DNA of 64,000 nucleotides from Uloborus plumipes (taxonomy: Eukaryota; Arthropoda; Arachnida; Araneae; Uloboridae), in assembly GCA_038373865.1 (NCBI GenBank), contig JAXGGA010005505.1, positions 1-64,000 of the forward strand, given 5' to 3'. Position numbers and translations under genes: made by a program. The notes under the pieces were generated by a model. It searched no databases, had not been told where the DNA came from, and worked only from the letters and a program-made list of their open reading frames with translations. Positions 34,605 through 45,700 of the stretch are shown here, one piece after another; positions within the stretch are counted from its first letter, which is position 1, and each line of letters opens with the position of its first letter.

Positions 34605-36235
34605 CCCTACTAAAAATGACCCATAGAGATCAATAGAAAAATCTATTGATATCAGTAGAGTTCTATTGATATGAATTGATTTCTATAGATGTCTCTATTG
34701 GTATCGATAGAAGCTATTAATTAGCCTATTGATCATATCCTCAATGGATATCCATAGAAGCCCTATAGACATCAATAGAAATTTGGTCAGTAGGAAAGCA
34801 TTTCAATGGATATCAATAGAAGCTTTATAGATATCAATAGAAATCTGGTCAGTAGGATACTTATCCCAATGGATATCACTTAAAGCTTTAATTGACATCA
34901 ATAGAAATCTGATAGGTTATAATAATTCCAATTGATATCTGTCGAAATGAAATCATTAAGTTTAAACTTAAGTAGTAAGTCTCGGTAAAATTAGTGAGCT
35001 AGGAAAGTTATTAATAATAATAATAATGAAAAAAGCAGATGATTTTAAACTTTGTAAATAAAGATAACTATAATTTTAAAATAATAAACTTCGACTGAAA
35101 TTTTAACTGATAAAATTTCTGACTTTTTAAAATCTGATATTACAGATTCATAGATTATGCCAGTCATTTTTTTTTCCTTTATGTTTGAAAAAAAATCAAT
35201 AGTTTTCTTTCAAATCATCACAGACATATGGTTGAACCATTCATTTCAAAGAAATTATTTTAAAAAGATAATTAAAGAGAAACACATTTTTAGCCTTTAA
35301 ACTGGATACAAAAAAATTGGCCTCTTCATGTGTAAATTGTACATTGTGCGCATTGTGAAAAATGGAGCATTTGAAGTTCCATAAATAAGTTTGTCTTTAA
35401 TCTAAGAATCATCATTTTGAGGGTCTTTTCCATACATCTCCATGTAATGCATAATGAGTCTCGATGCATATTCATTAAAATTTGAGACTTCAATGTAGTG
35501 TTATGCCCTGATATGTACAAAATCTTTACGCTGTGGCTAATTAATGCTATTACGTATAAACAGATAAATTCACTTTATCTACCAGTTTGTTGGCTATCTT
35601 AGCTACATTAAGAGAATTTTTGCCTCCGGCTCGATCATTGGCTATTCCTAACTGTGGAGTCCACAATAAGGACGAAACTGCAGTCTTAGGATACTATGAT
35701 CGAGCTGTGGGTGCATTTGCTTCAGTATATACCGGTTTGGTTCTGCTGGATATTTTGCACACCATTTGTGCAATGACACACCACCTCGTTCGAGTAGTTC
35801 TATCCCTAGTAAAAATGACCCATAGAGATCAATAAAAATAAATTGCATGTGGAAATGGATTACGGATATCAATACTGTTAAATCAGTAGAGACCTATTGA
35901 TATCAGTAAAGATCAAAACAAGATCCATAGCATCTTTTAGTGATATCAATAGAACAAAACTGTAGGATCTATGGATATCAATAAAGAACCATAGCATCAT
36001 AGAATAAAAAAAATGTACGAGGAAATGGCCAACGGATATCAATAGAGCTCAATCAGTAGAGGTCTAGTGATATCAGTAGAGCAAAACCGTAGAATCTATG
36101 GATATCAATAGAGATCCATAGCATCTTGTTCAACTGATATTCAGTAGACCTCTATAGATTTAGCTCTATTGATATCCGTTGGCAATTTCCCCGTACAATT
36201 TTTTTATTGAACTCTACGGGTCATTTTTAGTAGGG
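34605..36235. mobile_element. compound insertion of 'CCCTAGTAAAAATGACC' elements
   Basis: It is bounded by CCCTACTAAAAATGACCCAT on the left and GGGTCATTTTTAGTAGGG on the right. A second left end (CCCTAGTAAAAATGACCC) at 35804 shows that 35804-36235 alone is a complete 432-bp MITE. 34605 to about 35000 is the left part of another copy. Both parts are full of ATGGATATCAATAGA repeats in both orientations. Between them (35000-35800) is A+T-rich DNA whose minus strand holds GGVSLHKWCAKYP-like sequence, reminiscent of a Pao/BEL reverse transcriptase, but too short to be sure. Confidence 0.7.
35804..36235. mobile_element. 432-bp 'CCCTAGTAAAAATGACC' MITE, complete
   Basis: TIRs CCCTAGTAAAAATGACCC and its complement at 36218-36235 (two mismatches) enclose several GATATCAATAGA and TCTATTGATATC blocks, with CTCAATCAGTAGAGG in both orientations. 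The whole element can fold back. No coding capacity. Confidence 0.75.
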
Positions 36236-36359
36236 TTTACAGTAAGGAACTGTACAATTGCTAGTTTTACAGTTTATTACTGTGCATTTTGCAGTTTTAA
36301 ATTGGAACCTCTGCTGCCAGTATTATACTGTAAAAACACCAGTTAATTTTTAGCAGTGT

Positions 36360-36589
36360 GCAGATCTTGGTATACAGGAATTATGTTGAACGGGAATTCA
36401 TCGATTTGGTTAATCCTATTTTTGGTTGGACAGGAATTCGTTAAAATGGGTAGACTCTGTTGAGACTTTCTTAACCCCGTACCTGCCGCGTGCGTAGCCG
36501 ATGCGTTGACTACCGCTGGCGTAAATATTGCATTCCCGGAGTATGCTTCTCTGCAATGCACTGCTATCAATAAAGCGAAACCCACATTT
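36360..36589. other. G+C-richer patch with an open minus frame
   Basis: 36343-36585 is open for 80 codons on the minus strand (FTPAVVNASATHAAGTG region). 36450-36580 has clearly higher G+C than the surroundings. I recognise no protein in either direction. It borders the LINE insertion at 36590, so the original sequence may be split, with the other half to the right of 37611. Confidence 0.25.
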
Positions 36590-37611
36590 CAATTCAATTT
36601 CAATTTTATTTCAATCAAGGCAATACAAACCATAAACAAAAAATAGACATAGCATAAGACGAATACAACAATAAATAGAGCACAAATACAGAAAAAAAAC
36701 AACATAAAAAACAAACGTCAAGTATATACATCATAACCAAAAAGCCCTGATTAAGTAAATGGGAGTAAAGGCTGTAAAAAAAAAAAACAGCCTGACGAGC
36801 TCCCATCACTCAAAAGGGACAACATTTAGGGCAAATTAATGAATAGGGAAATAAAGTACTCATCAGCATTCATAAGAATATATATACAGAAAGTAAAAAC
36901 AATAGAGAAAAAAATATATAGATATATATATATAAAAAAACAATATAAACAAAGAAAAGAAAAACTTAAATTCAGAGCTACCGCAAGACATTGAGGATAA
37001 ATTAGTGTTCACAAATTAGTTTAAGTGGAGCTAAGTATAATATTTTTTAACCGTTTTTTAAATAAATTTCTACTGTTTATGCATTTTAGGCTGTTTGGTA
37101 GAGAATTCCAGAATCTCGGTCCATAGGAATTAATGCCATTGAATAATAAATTTGTTTTTGCAAAAATTGGTAAAAGATCATCACGATGCTTAGTATGGTA
37201 ATTATGAGCCATTTCTCGCATTTCTACTACTTCCAAATTAAACCCATTATGGACTGAATCATACATAAAAAGATCAACATTATAATTATAAATTTGTTTA
37301 GCGTTCATTAAAAAACTTCTATTTATATCACCAAATCTATTAGCCCTATTAACAATTCTTTGAAATATTTTAATTAAAACATTAATTCTATTTAAATTAT
37401 TTTTAGTTGTTTGACCCCAGGTAAGTATACCATAATTAATAACTGAATAGATCATAGAAAAATATAGGATGAACAAAACATTTACAGGAACTAAATTTGA
37501 CACAAAGTTAATTAAACTTAAACTACGAGAAATCTTTTTGGAAAGCATGACTGTGGAATGCAATTGAATGTCCTTGACATTGTTTGCAGATTCACTTACT
37601 CATTTATCATC
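36590..37611 (-). mobile_element. 5'-truncated LINE (CR1/Jockey-like)
   Basis: The minus strand holds the end of a non-LTR reverse transcriptase, followed by ~430 bp of 3' UTR. It terminates in A+T-rich short repeats (ATTGAAATTGAATTGAAATG on the minus strand at about 36587-36607). The 5' end is lost near 37611. No target duplication could be fixed. Short 3' repeat tails of this type occur in CR1-like LINEs. Confidence 0.7.
37021..37563 (-). pseudogene. C-terminal part of a non-LTR reverse transcriptase
   Basis: This is a 180-codon uninterrupted frame. KKISRSLSLINFVSNLVPVN and FILYFSMIYSVINYGILTWG match the thumb-side end of reverse transcriptases of CR1/Jockey-type LINEs (LxxLYxSLIxPxLxYGIxxWG). 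QRIVNR and YGPRFWNSLPNSLK, then FKKRLKN, match the usual C-terminus. The catalytic palm with the FADD box would lie upstream and is missing. A further upstream piece in the same frame (FFDDK, stop, VSESANNVKDIQ) extends to about 37611. Cannot encode an active enzyme. Confidence 0.8.
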
Positions 37612-39440
37612 AAAAAAGAAGGAGCGAACTGTAGAGGGGGATGTTTCCGATACAAGACGCAACTATGCGCGTACGCGTAAAAACTGGTGTTTGTGGGGAG
37701 CGAATATCGTAAGTTTTCCTTGAAAGGGGTAAAGTACAGTTTTGAACAAAGATTGCTTTTTTCTCTTTCCTTTCGTTGTTTTTGTATTCTCATTCATAGA
37801 TATAGTATTAAATAGATACACAACGAGAAACTGGTTCTATGGACAACCATGGACAACCGAGTAGACGCAATCGTTTGGAAAACGCATGTGCGGCTAAACG
37901 CAGGGACCAGAACAACTTTCGCCGTTGAAACAGCTTTGTATCCACCAGAGATCAATGGTTACATCATTGCAGTCTACGCTTTTTCCCGTTTACCCCAAGG
38001 TTTCCACGTTCAATATATTTATTTCTTACTTCAGTTATATATATAATTTTGTAGGACAATGCTTCAGAAAGTTATGTATTTATGTCTTGTTTTTGTATTG
38101 AAATTGATGCACTAGTTTATTTTTATGACAAATGCGTCGTTTTCTATAACTTGTTTCATAATTATGCGTTTCTTATGCAAGAGTCAAATATTTTTTAACG
38201 AAAATGTAAATTGCATATTATACATTGTCAACTAAAATCATATAAATGTAAATATTGAGAGCTGCTTTATAGCATATCTTTGCTGTTGCTGTAAATATTG
38301 TAATGAAAATTGGCAATTCGTATGTGAGCTAAGCATACTGTCTTCCTACTGTAGTCGGCTGTGGTTTTGGTGAAATGTGCTTAGTTTTGTGCCAACTTAA
38401 TTGTGCAATAAAATGTGTAGATATTTCAGTTTGTTGTAATTTTTTAAAATGTTTTATCTCAAAACACTTTTTCGTTATTTTAGAAGATAATGTCAATAAT
38501 TTCCAGATTATTATTAATGTCTATGAGCTTCAGTAAGAGGTGAACTTTAAAAATAAAACTGGCTTTAAAAATAAAATAAAATTAGTTTTAAAAGAAACCT
38601 TATGTATTGTTTTTAAATTTTAATTACTAATATTAAATGAAATTAATAAAAACTTATGAAACATCAAAACACTCATTAAATTAAATTAAACTCATTTTAA
38701 GTCAATGACAAAAATATTGCGACGAATTTGAGAGCAATAAAACAAATACATTTTTTAACTTAAGCACACTATTTAATGAAAATATATCTCAGAATTAGCT
38801 TTAAAATTAATAATTTAATTAATTAAAAAATATATAAATTAAAAAATAATAAACTGACAAAAAATCTAGTTTAAAAATATATAGTGATTTTTTTAGTGAC
38901 GAATTTTTTTCAGTAACCTTTTAGCAAAAAAAACTCAATATCTATATATATTTTTTTTTATTTTATTTTGTTTTATTTACTTTTTTTTTTTTTTTTTGGG
39001 TGTATTGACCTGCGTATGATACTGCGGGCACCCAAGGTTAAGAAAGTTCTTCCAATACAATGTTAATCAATTATGATGCAGTCATAAAGCAAATAACTAC
39101 CTCTGCAAAGCACAGGTATGGGGTACCGCACTCCCACAGTGTTTCCTGCAACATTCGGAGAATAATACGTGAAAAAATAACCCGCGCTTTGACAACAGGT
39201 TTAATGAATTGCGTTTTCAGCACTGAGACATTTTTGCACGTGCAAGTTAATCTTTGCAAATTTACCGAGAATGACAAAGATTGGTTTGTTAATGAGATTC
39301 AGGTCTCGAGAATGACTTTTTTCTCTTTCTTTTATAATTTTTTTTTTTTTTTTTTGGACGTGTGGGGGAATGGGAATCAAGCATTCCAACAACTACGTCT
39401 GGTAAATAAAACGTCATGCAAAAAAAAAAGGAAAAAAGAG
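37612..39440 (+). other. intergenic, two G+C-richer unassigned patches
   Basis: 37612-37712 is G+C-rich, with a 30-codon + frame ending at GTAAGT (37710). 37830-38010 is likewise richer, with a 65-codon + frame (37849-38046). An AATAAA at 38407 in a GTGCAATAAAATGTG context could end a transcript. These might be exons of a small + strand gene broken by the LINE, but no phase-consistent model could be built. 38430-39440 is A+T-rich with long T runs; the 127-codon frame at 39060-39443 shows no domain. Confidence 0.25.
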
Positions 39441-39712
39441 TGAAAGTGCCAGAATAAACAAACGAAGAGCGGAGGCACGAGATGCCGGAAGCGGATGAGG
39501 AATCGCGCAAAGAGGCGTTTTTCAACTTCTAGTCGCGTATGTTGCATCATCCTGACGTAACGTCGCTTCCAGGCAACTTATCGAAAATGTGATCTCGAAA
39601 ATCCGCGAAATGATGCCTGCAGAATGATGCCGAAATATTAACGGGTGTCAACTGAATGGCTCTGCGTCCGAAGAAATTTTTGTGTGATTTTTATGGAATA
39701 TGTTGCTGTTAA
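39441..39712 (+). promoter_or_regulatory. likely promoter/5' UTR of gene 2
   Basis: G+C and CpG content rise sharply here, just before the signal-peptide exon. Visible motifs are GCCGGAAGCGG (ETS-type core GGAA) at about 39483 and CCTGACGTAACG (CREB/ATF-like TGACGTAA) at about 39553. No TATA box is obvious. Upstream ATGs occur in the presumed 5' UTR, so the transcription start may lie close to the coding start. Inferred from composition only. Confidence 0.4.
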
Positions 39713-39770
39713 ATGATGGCACGGATTCAAAACTTTTGGAGCTTAACCTTCGTGGCAATATTTTTGGAAA
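39713..39770 (+). CDS. Gene 2 exon 1 (signal peptide)
   Basis: It reads MMARIQNFWSLTFVAIFLE and leaves one base; the donor is GTAAGA. The n-region is basic, the h-region is eight to nine hydrophobic residues, and cleavage is likely near SC at residues 20-21. Confidence 0.75.
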
Positions 39771-42700
39771 GTAAGAGCAATTTTGTCTTTTGCGTCTTAG
39801 TGTGATCATCTTGTTTTGTTGCCATAGCTCAGGAAAGTCGTTTGTGTCCCCTTTTCAAATTCATTTGTTGACTAAAAAATAGATGTTGTTTTTACAGTAT
39901 AATGCAGCTAATTTTGTAGTAACAAACTGTAAAAATTGCTAATTTTACAGTAATAAACTGTAAAATTTCTAATTTATACAAATTAATTGTAAAATTGCTA
40001 ATTATACAGTTTATTACTATGCATTTTACAGTTTTAAACTGGAACCTCTGTTGCCAGTATTATACTGCTGTTTTTACAGTATAATACAGCTAATTTTGTG
40101 GTAATAAACTGTAAAATTGCTAGTTTTACAGTTTATTACTGGACAGTTTTAAACTGGAACTTCTACTGCCAGTACTATACTGTAAGAACTACAGTTTGTT
40201 TTAGCAGTGTTTCTGTTAATTAAGATTTTATTTTTTATTATCTGTGTCTCTAAAAACAAAACAGCGACTAGTAAAAATCTCCTACTACTTTAGAGGCCCT
40301 CTGGTGCAAGGTCACGGGTGGGCACAATGACCTTCAATTTTTTTTTTTCTTATTTGGCAAATTTTTACTCGTGATTCGGAAATTTCCGAGCGAGTGAGAC
40401 AAATTAATATTGCAATCATTTTTTTTTTCACTTTTTCTATCGCTTTTGGTGATGCATGATGTTTTTCTCTTTAGGTGTGGGTGTGTATGCATGCACTTTC
40501 ACACCTATTTTAGTCTATTTATTTTTTAATCAATTCGATAAAATTCGGAGTTTCATGCGGTTTGGTTCAAAAGCTATTGATTTTTTTCTTTGCTTTTTAT
40601 AATTGAGAAAAATATGAAACATACTGAAACACACAGCACAATTTACAACCGGAGTGTGATCCTATCAAGAGAAGCAGTACTTGTCAACAAATCATTCGTC
40701 ACCAAGGAAGTTAATTTTTTTTAAATTGATCCCCCGAAGCATTTAGGGGGGCATTAGACGTCATTTAGGGGGGCAGGGGGGTCAATGCCCCCCCTGGCTT
40801 TGAGAAATTTATGTATTAACATATAAGGGGGCTTGGTTTTTGTTGTCTTTCGCTGAAATTGCATTTTGTTTTAACCATTGGCCCCTTCCCCTCTTGAAAA
40901 AACTTGAAATGACGGGCCGGCCCCGAAATGCATTTGCTGTTACAAAGTGAGCCGCTTTTTTTTTTTAAGTGGAAATACCCCTTCATTTCTCAGAAAATTG
41001 CCTCTAATGTTTTTTAAAATTTCTAAAAATAAAGTACCGTTTAATGGGGTGAATCGGAACACTTTTCAGCTTTGATTATAAAAAAAAGTAGTTGAAAGAT
41101 TTTTTTTTTTCAATTCGATTTTTTGTGTAAAAACTTCGATCTTGCTTTGCTTTTGATATTCCAAGCAAAGACAAAACATTTTGAACAATTATTATTTATA
41201 TATATCGGAATTTAGGGGTGTTCCGAATCACCCCGCTGATAGGGGTCAATCGGAACACATGTTAAAATTTTTATTTTTTTCAACTTAACCTGTAATAGGT
41301 CTCACAAACATGAGTAATATTGATGGGGAAGAATAAGAACAGATAGTTACTGTCAAATAAAAGTTTATGTATAATACCAGTAAACGTTTATGATTTGTCA
41401 AAATTCAAAATACTTTTGAGCTTATGAAAAATTAAAATGAATTTTAGCTTTAGGAAATGCTTTTGAATTGAAATACAAAGATTTAACATAAATTGAAGTC
41501 ATTCATGTCTTCCACAAATATGCACTTGCACTTGTCCTTAAAACTAGCAGTTGTGTCTTGGCTTAAGTTAAGTTTTTTCATAACATCTCCTGGGATGAAC
41601 TCTGCCTTTTCTTCAGTTTCTTAAAGTCTCTGGGTTTTGGGAATTGTCCTGTAAGATTTTCCCACTTATTCATCACTGTCTGTGTGCTGGGCTTTTGACA
41701 CATAAAGTTTGTATGTTTTTTCCCCTTGTATTTTAAGTAAAAAGCTTTCTGTCATTCTAAGGTCTAGCTGGTCACAAGAAGGGATAAACAGTAATAAATC
41801 CTTGTCCTTGACTAGAAGAATTGGAGTTAGAATCTTGATTTTTCAAAGTTTTCTTCAAATAAGTTTGAATTGGAAAAACAGAACAAAGTGTTCCGATTCA
41901 CTCCGCAAATTTTTTTTCCTATGGCTTTTTTCAGAATTCTTCATTTTTATGTCAATATTAAAAAAAATGTAAATTCTAATGTGGTACTCTGTTGTTCAGA
42001 TGCATGCATAATTGAAATATACTACTCTTAGGTTTAAAATATAAGACGGTTTGTACTTACATATGAAGTTTTACAGTCTATGAAAACGTGGTGTTTTCTG
42101 GCATTCCACGTGCAGCCCTCCTTAGAATCCAGTAGCGTTTCTAGATTGACAAAAGTTATTTTTTCCTACTTCCTATGATATTATTTTTCTAAAAAAAAAT
42201 AATGGTGAAAAACACCCAATAGTATATTTATGAAGAATTTCTTTTTACGGTCGGAAAGTTTTGTTCCGATTGACCCCGCTGCTCCTATACATCACCCCAT
42301 TTTACGGTATTTCAGCATCAAAATACTCAACTTCTTACTTTGAAAAAAAAAATCAATTTTGTTCGAAACACAAAAAGTTGTGTATTTAACGCTTCTAGGA
42401 AAGAAAACTTAATGGATAAAGTAAAAATAATGTGTGCATAAATAAGTACTATCGCCATTATACAAATTTAGTGTCAAGCTACAAATGTGTAACGAAATAA
42501 ATCTTTACCCAAACGCATCATACAGTATATTTCCCATTTAAACATGCCCTGTTAATTTAATTTCAGCATATATTTTCTTCCAAGTACCCCCAAGTCTCCT
42601 AAAATACATCAAAAACAAATGAGCTATCAAAATAAACTGTACTAAAAAGTAATGAATTCAACAAGAGTGAATATACTTTATGAATGAAGCAGAAAAAATA

Positions 42701-45700
42701 AGGAAAAATATGTTCATAAGTTTTGTAACCGAAAAGGAATGGTACACAAAGAAAGTGAAATTTTTAGCGAAATCCGACGGGTAGTTTTTGAGTCTATAAA
42801 GGACATACATACATACAAAGATGCATACATTTATTTTTATATATGGGTGATTCTACAAATACGGGAGTATTTCTAACATGGAGATTTCAAAAAATTAATT
42901 TAAAATTAAAAATCTGAAAAAAATCAGCAAAGAACTTTGTAAGTTGCATAATTAAAATAGAATATCAGCAAAGCTTAAATGTTTGTATTTTATTGTATTT
43001 TTGTATTTATTTTTTTGAAGGCATATGTGAATGATAAAAAGGGCATGTGGATGACACAATGGGTATATGAATAACACAATAAGTATGTGAATAACACAAA
43101 CACAATAGATATATTAATGAATTTTTTTAACCTGTAAACTGTTAGACATAATTTTTAAACATTTTACTGTCATAGTTTGGCTTTTGATTCATCCACGTGT
43201 CTCATATTGGGGAATGTGAATGATATTAGAAAAAGGGCATGTGAATGACAAAACACAAGTACTATGTTCTCAAAAAGTCATATCGGAATATTTTTCGGCT
43301 TAACTTCGAATAAGAACCTACAAATGTAAGATTTAGGACTATTCATCATCAAAAAATTTTTTACATGTACATTTTACTTGTATTCTGTAGGCCATGTTAA
43401 TGATAAAGATGAAAAACACTTGCCTTGAAAGTTGAGTTTAGCTTGCTTTTTATCAAAAGGTAATTGCAGAGCAGCAAAATTAATCTTCAGCCAGGAATAA
43501 CTAAGTTTCATGCTTTATTTTAAGATGCGTTGCCAGATTTTGAAATAAAACATTTCAGAGAAAACTATCTATACTTTTCAGACATGTGGATGACTGATAA
43601 TCGCTGGGACAAAGTTTAGATTAACTTTTAGAGATATTATTTTCACATTATTATTATTATTATTTTTTTTTTTTGTGATTTATATCTTGCACACATTCAT
43701 ATTTATAAATAAAAATCTCTTCAGAAAAAAATCACTTATTTTTTTAAATCTATATTCCATTGATTGTGATAATTGCGCCAATGGGACAGGGCATGTGGAT
43801 GACATTTCAATGTAATATTTTATTTTTAAATGAATAATAATTAATTATTGACTTTGTTGATAATCAGAATTATAGAACAAAAGACGCATAAAAATATTCC
43901 CAAAATAGTTTTTTATTAAATTAAAAACAAAAAGAGCAATCAGTATGGAACACAAATTTTCTCATTTTTGTAGAATCACCCATACAAATTTTAATAATAC
44001 ATAATTTTAATAATACAACAATGACCGAATTAAAAATATACCCAGCTTATTATTTTTCACCATTATTATTTTGTCGTTAATCATAATAGAGGTTCTATCA
44101 AGCAAAAAAGAGAAGGAGAGTGCTTTGATCTTGATTGTGATAAATAAAATTCATACGAAATTGAGAACAAGTGATCATTCTTAGCTTTTAGTTCGTAACA
44201 TGTCACTAAAATTTACATTATCTACTGTTAAAGTTCGGTGAAAACTAATGGTAATTTCGCTCAGCCATTGAAGAGTTTCTTAAAACCGAAGCTCTACTGT
44301 AAAATTCTTAATTCTAATTGGTAAACAGTATTTATAAACACATTTTTAATGCCTACAAACATATTTCATGCATTAAAAATCGGAAATGGGCTTCAAAAAG
44401 TTAGCCACGCATATTTTCACACTTAGTATTTTAAATGAGAAATTAGCATAGCTTGAAAATAGGAATTTTAAAATTAATTTATTTGAATGCTTTGTTATGT
44501 TTTAAAATACAAAATGTTAAAAGTTCTAAACGTTGTAAATTCTAAAGAAGTATTGTAAAGAACTAAAATAATGCTTATCTATTTTCCACGTTGTCTTTAA
44601 TTTCAGCATTTGGAGGTTAAGTTTTCAGGCGGAATACATTACTGTTCTAATATGGGTGACCAACTGGGGAAATAGAGGGGGGGGGGGGGGGGTCATGGCG
44701 CAGAGTATGACTTTGAAATTTTTGGGTGGGTGGTTTCTGGTGCATTCTTTTGTTTTTGGAAGGACTCTCTTTCTCGGGAGGGGCGGGGGGATATCCTCGT
44801 GATATTTAAGGACGGTGGCGGTGCCGTTGCTATGTGGGGTGGAACACCCCTGGTTATGGTTTTCAGTTTTCGTACATTTCCCTCTTCTAAATTGAGTTTC
44901 ATTCTATACCACCTTCAAGGGAAAGATAGACTAGCTGTACACAAAAAAATACGCTGTTTGGGAACGTCAATCGCTTGTTTGTCTTTCCATAAAAAAAAAA
45001 TGGTTCCAAGCAGACAGCGAATGCAAGTATTATTGGTTCCTTTTTTTATTTTTTATTCTAGTAAGCATTTCTAAAAGTAGCATTAACAGTAAAACTTCGG
45101 ACGACCTGTTTGTTTACTCTTGGTTTAACTTTTCCGTGAATGTAGTGTTTATATCTTTAATTTTATGCAACTCTATAATAACTTGTTTTCAAAATCCATT
45201 TAGGCTGCACGTGGATTTCTTGCTGTCATCCAAATTCTAAAAAACTGCACGCATGTTTGAACATTTATTTGGAAAAAGGCTTTCCTCATATTGAAACTGC
45301 TGTTCAAGGGCAACATTCCAGAACTCGCTGGGGGAGAAGGAATCTAGAGGGACCGGCACTTCAAGAAATATGCTCGTGAGTTCTTTTTTTTTTTTTAATT
45401 TTCTCCCTAACTTTACAGATTTTAAGTGAGCCAGAAGAAGTGTCAAAGTCATTTTAGAATTGAAGGTCTTGGGAGATGAAGGGGTTATATGACAAACAGA
45501 AATTGCGAGTAATTAAAGTTTTAACTTTTATTGTTGCAGTTGTTGCAGCTTTTTTGTTTTTTGGTTTGTCGTTAAGTGAGCGTATGAAATTGGTCTAATG
45601 ATATCCTTTTTAGCCTACTTTCCCGTTAAAAATAAAAGAAAGACGAAAAAAGTATTAAAAGTGGCTTAATGCATCTAAAAAATATCGCCAAGTCAAAAAA

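Larger units (their letters stand above)
34346..36359. mobile_element. 'TACAGT' MITE, copy B, split by other elements
   Basis: The left part 34346-34604 starts CACTGGAAAAAATGAATGTT. The right part 36236-36359 ends CAGTTAATTTTTAGCAGTG. Aligned to copy A (28823), the two parts meet in the block AAACTTTACAGTAAG. The 1631-bp interruption 34605-36235 consists of other mobile elements. Confidence 0.75.

Noticed and set aside
35326..35872. Minus-strand frames with GGVSLHKWCAKYP, like a Pao/BEL reverse transcriptase
   Set aside because: The match is a few residues, no catalytic YVDD-like box is visible, and no LTR or protease is nearby.
39060..39443. 127-codon frame just upstream of gene 2
   Set aside because: It ends in translated T- and A-runs, shows no domain, and is not linked to exon 1 by any splice signal.
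44607..44655. Alternative small exon of gene 2 (CATTTGGAG... or GCGGAATACATTACTG...)
   Set aside because: The 49-nt version has the right length class but meets a TAA in frame; the 27-nt version leaves the wrong phase for exon 3.
44730..45074. 114-codon frame in the G-rich block of intron 1
   Set aside because: Long frames on both strands in a G-rich, stop-poor block indicate composition rather than coding.
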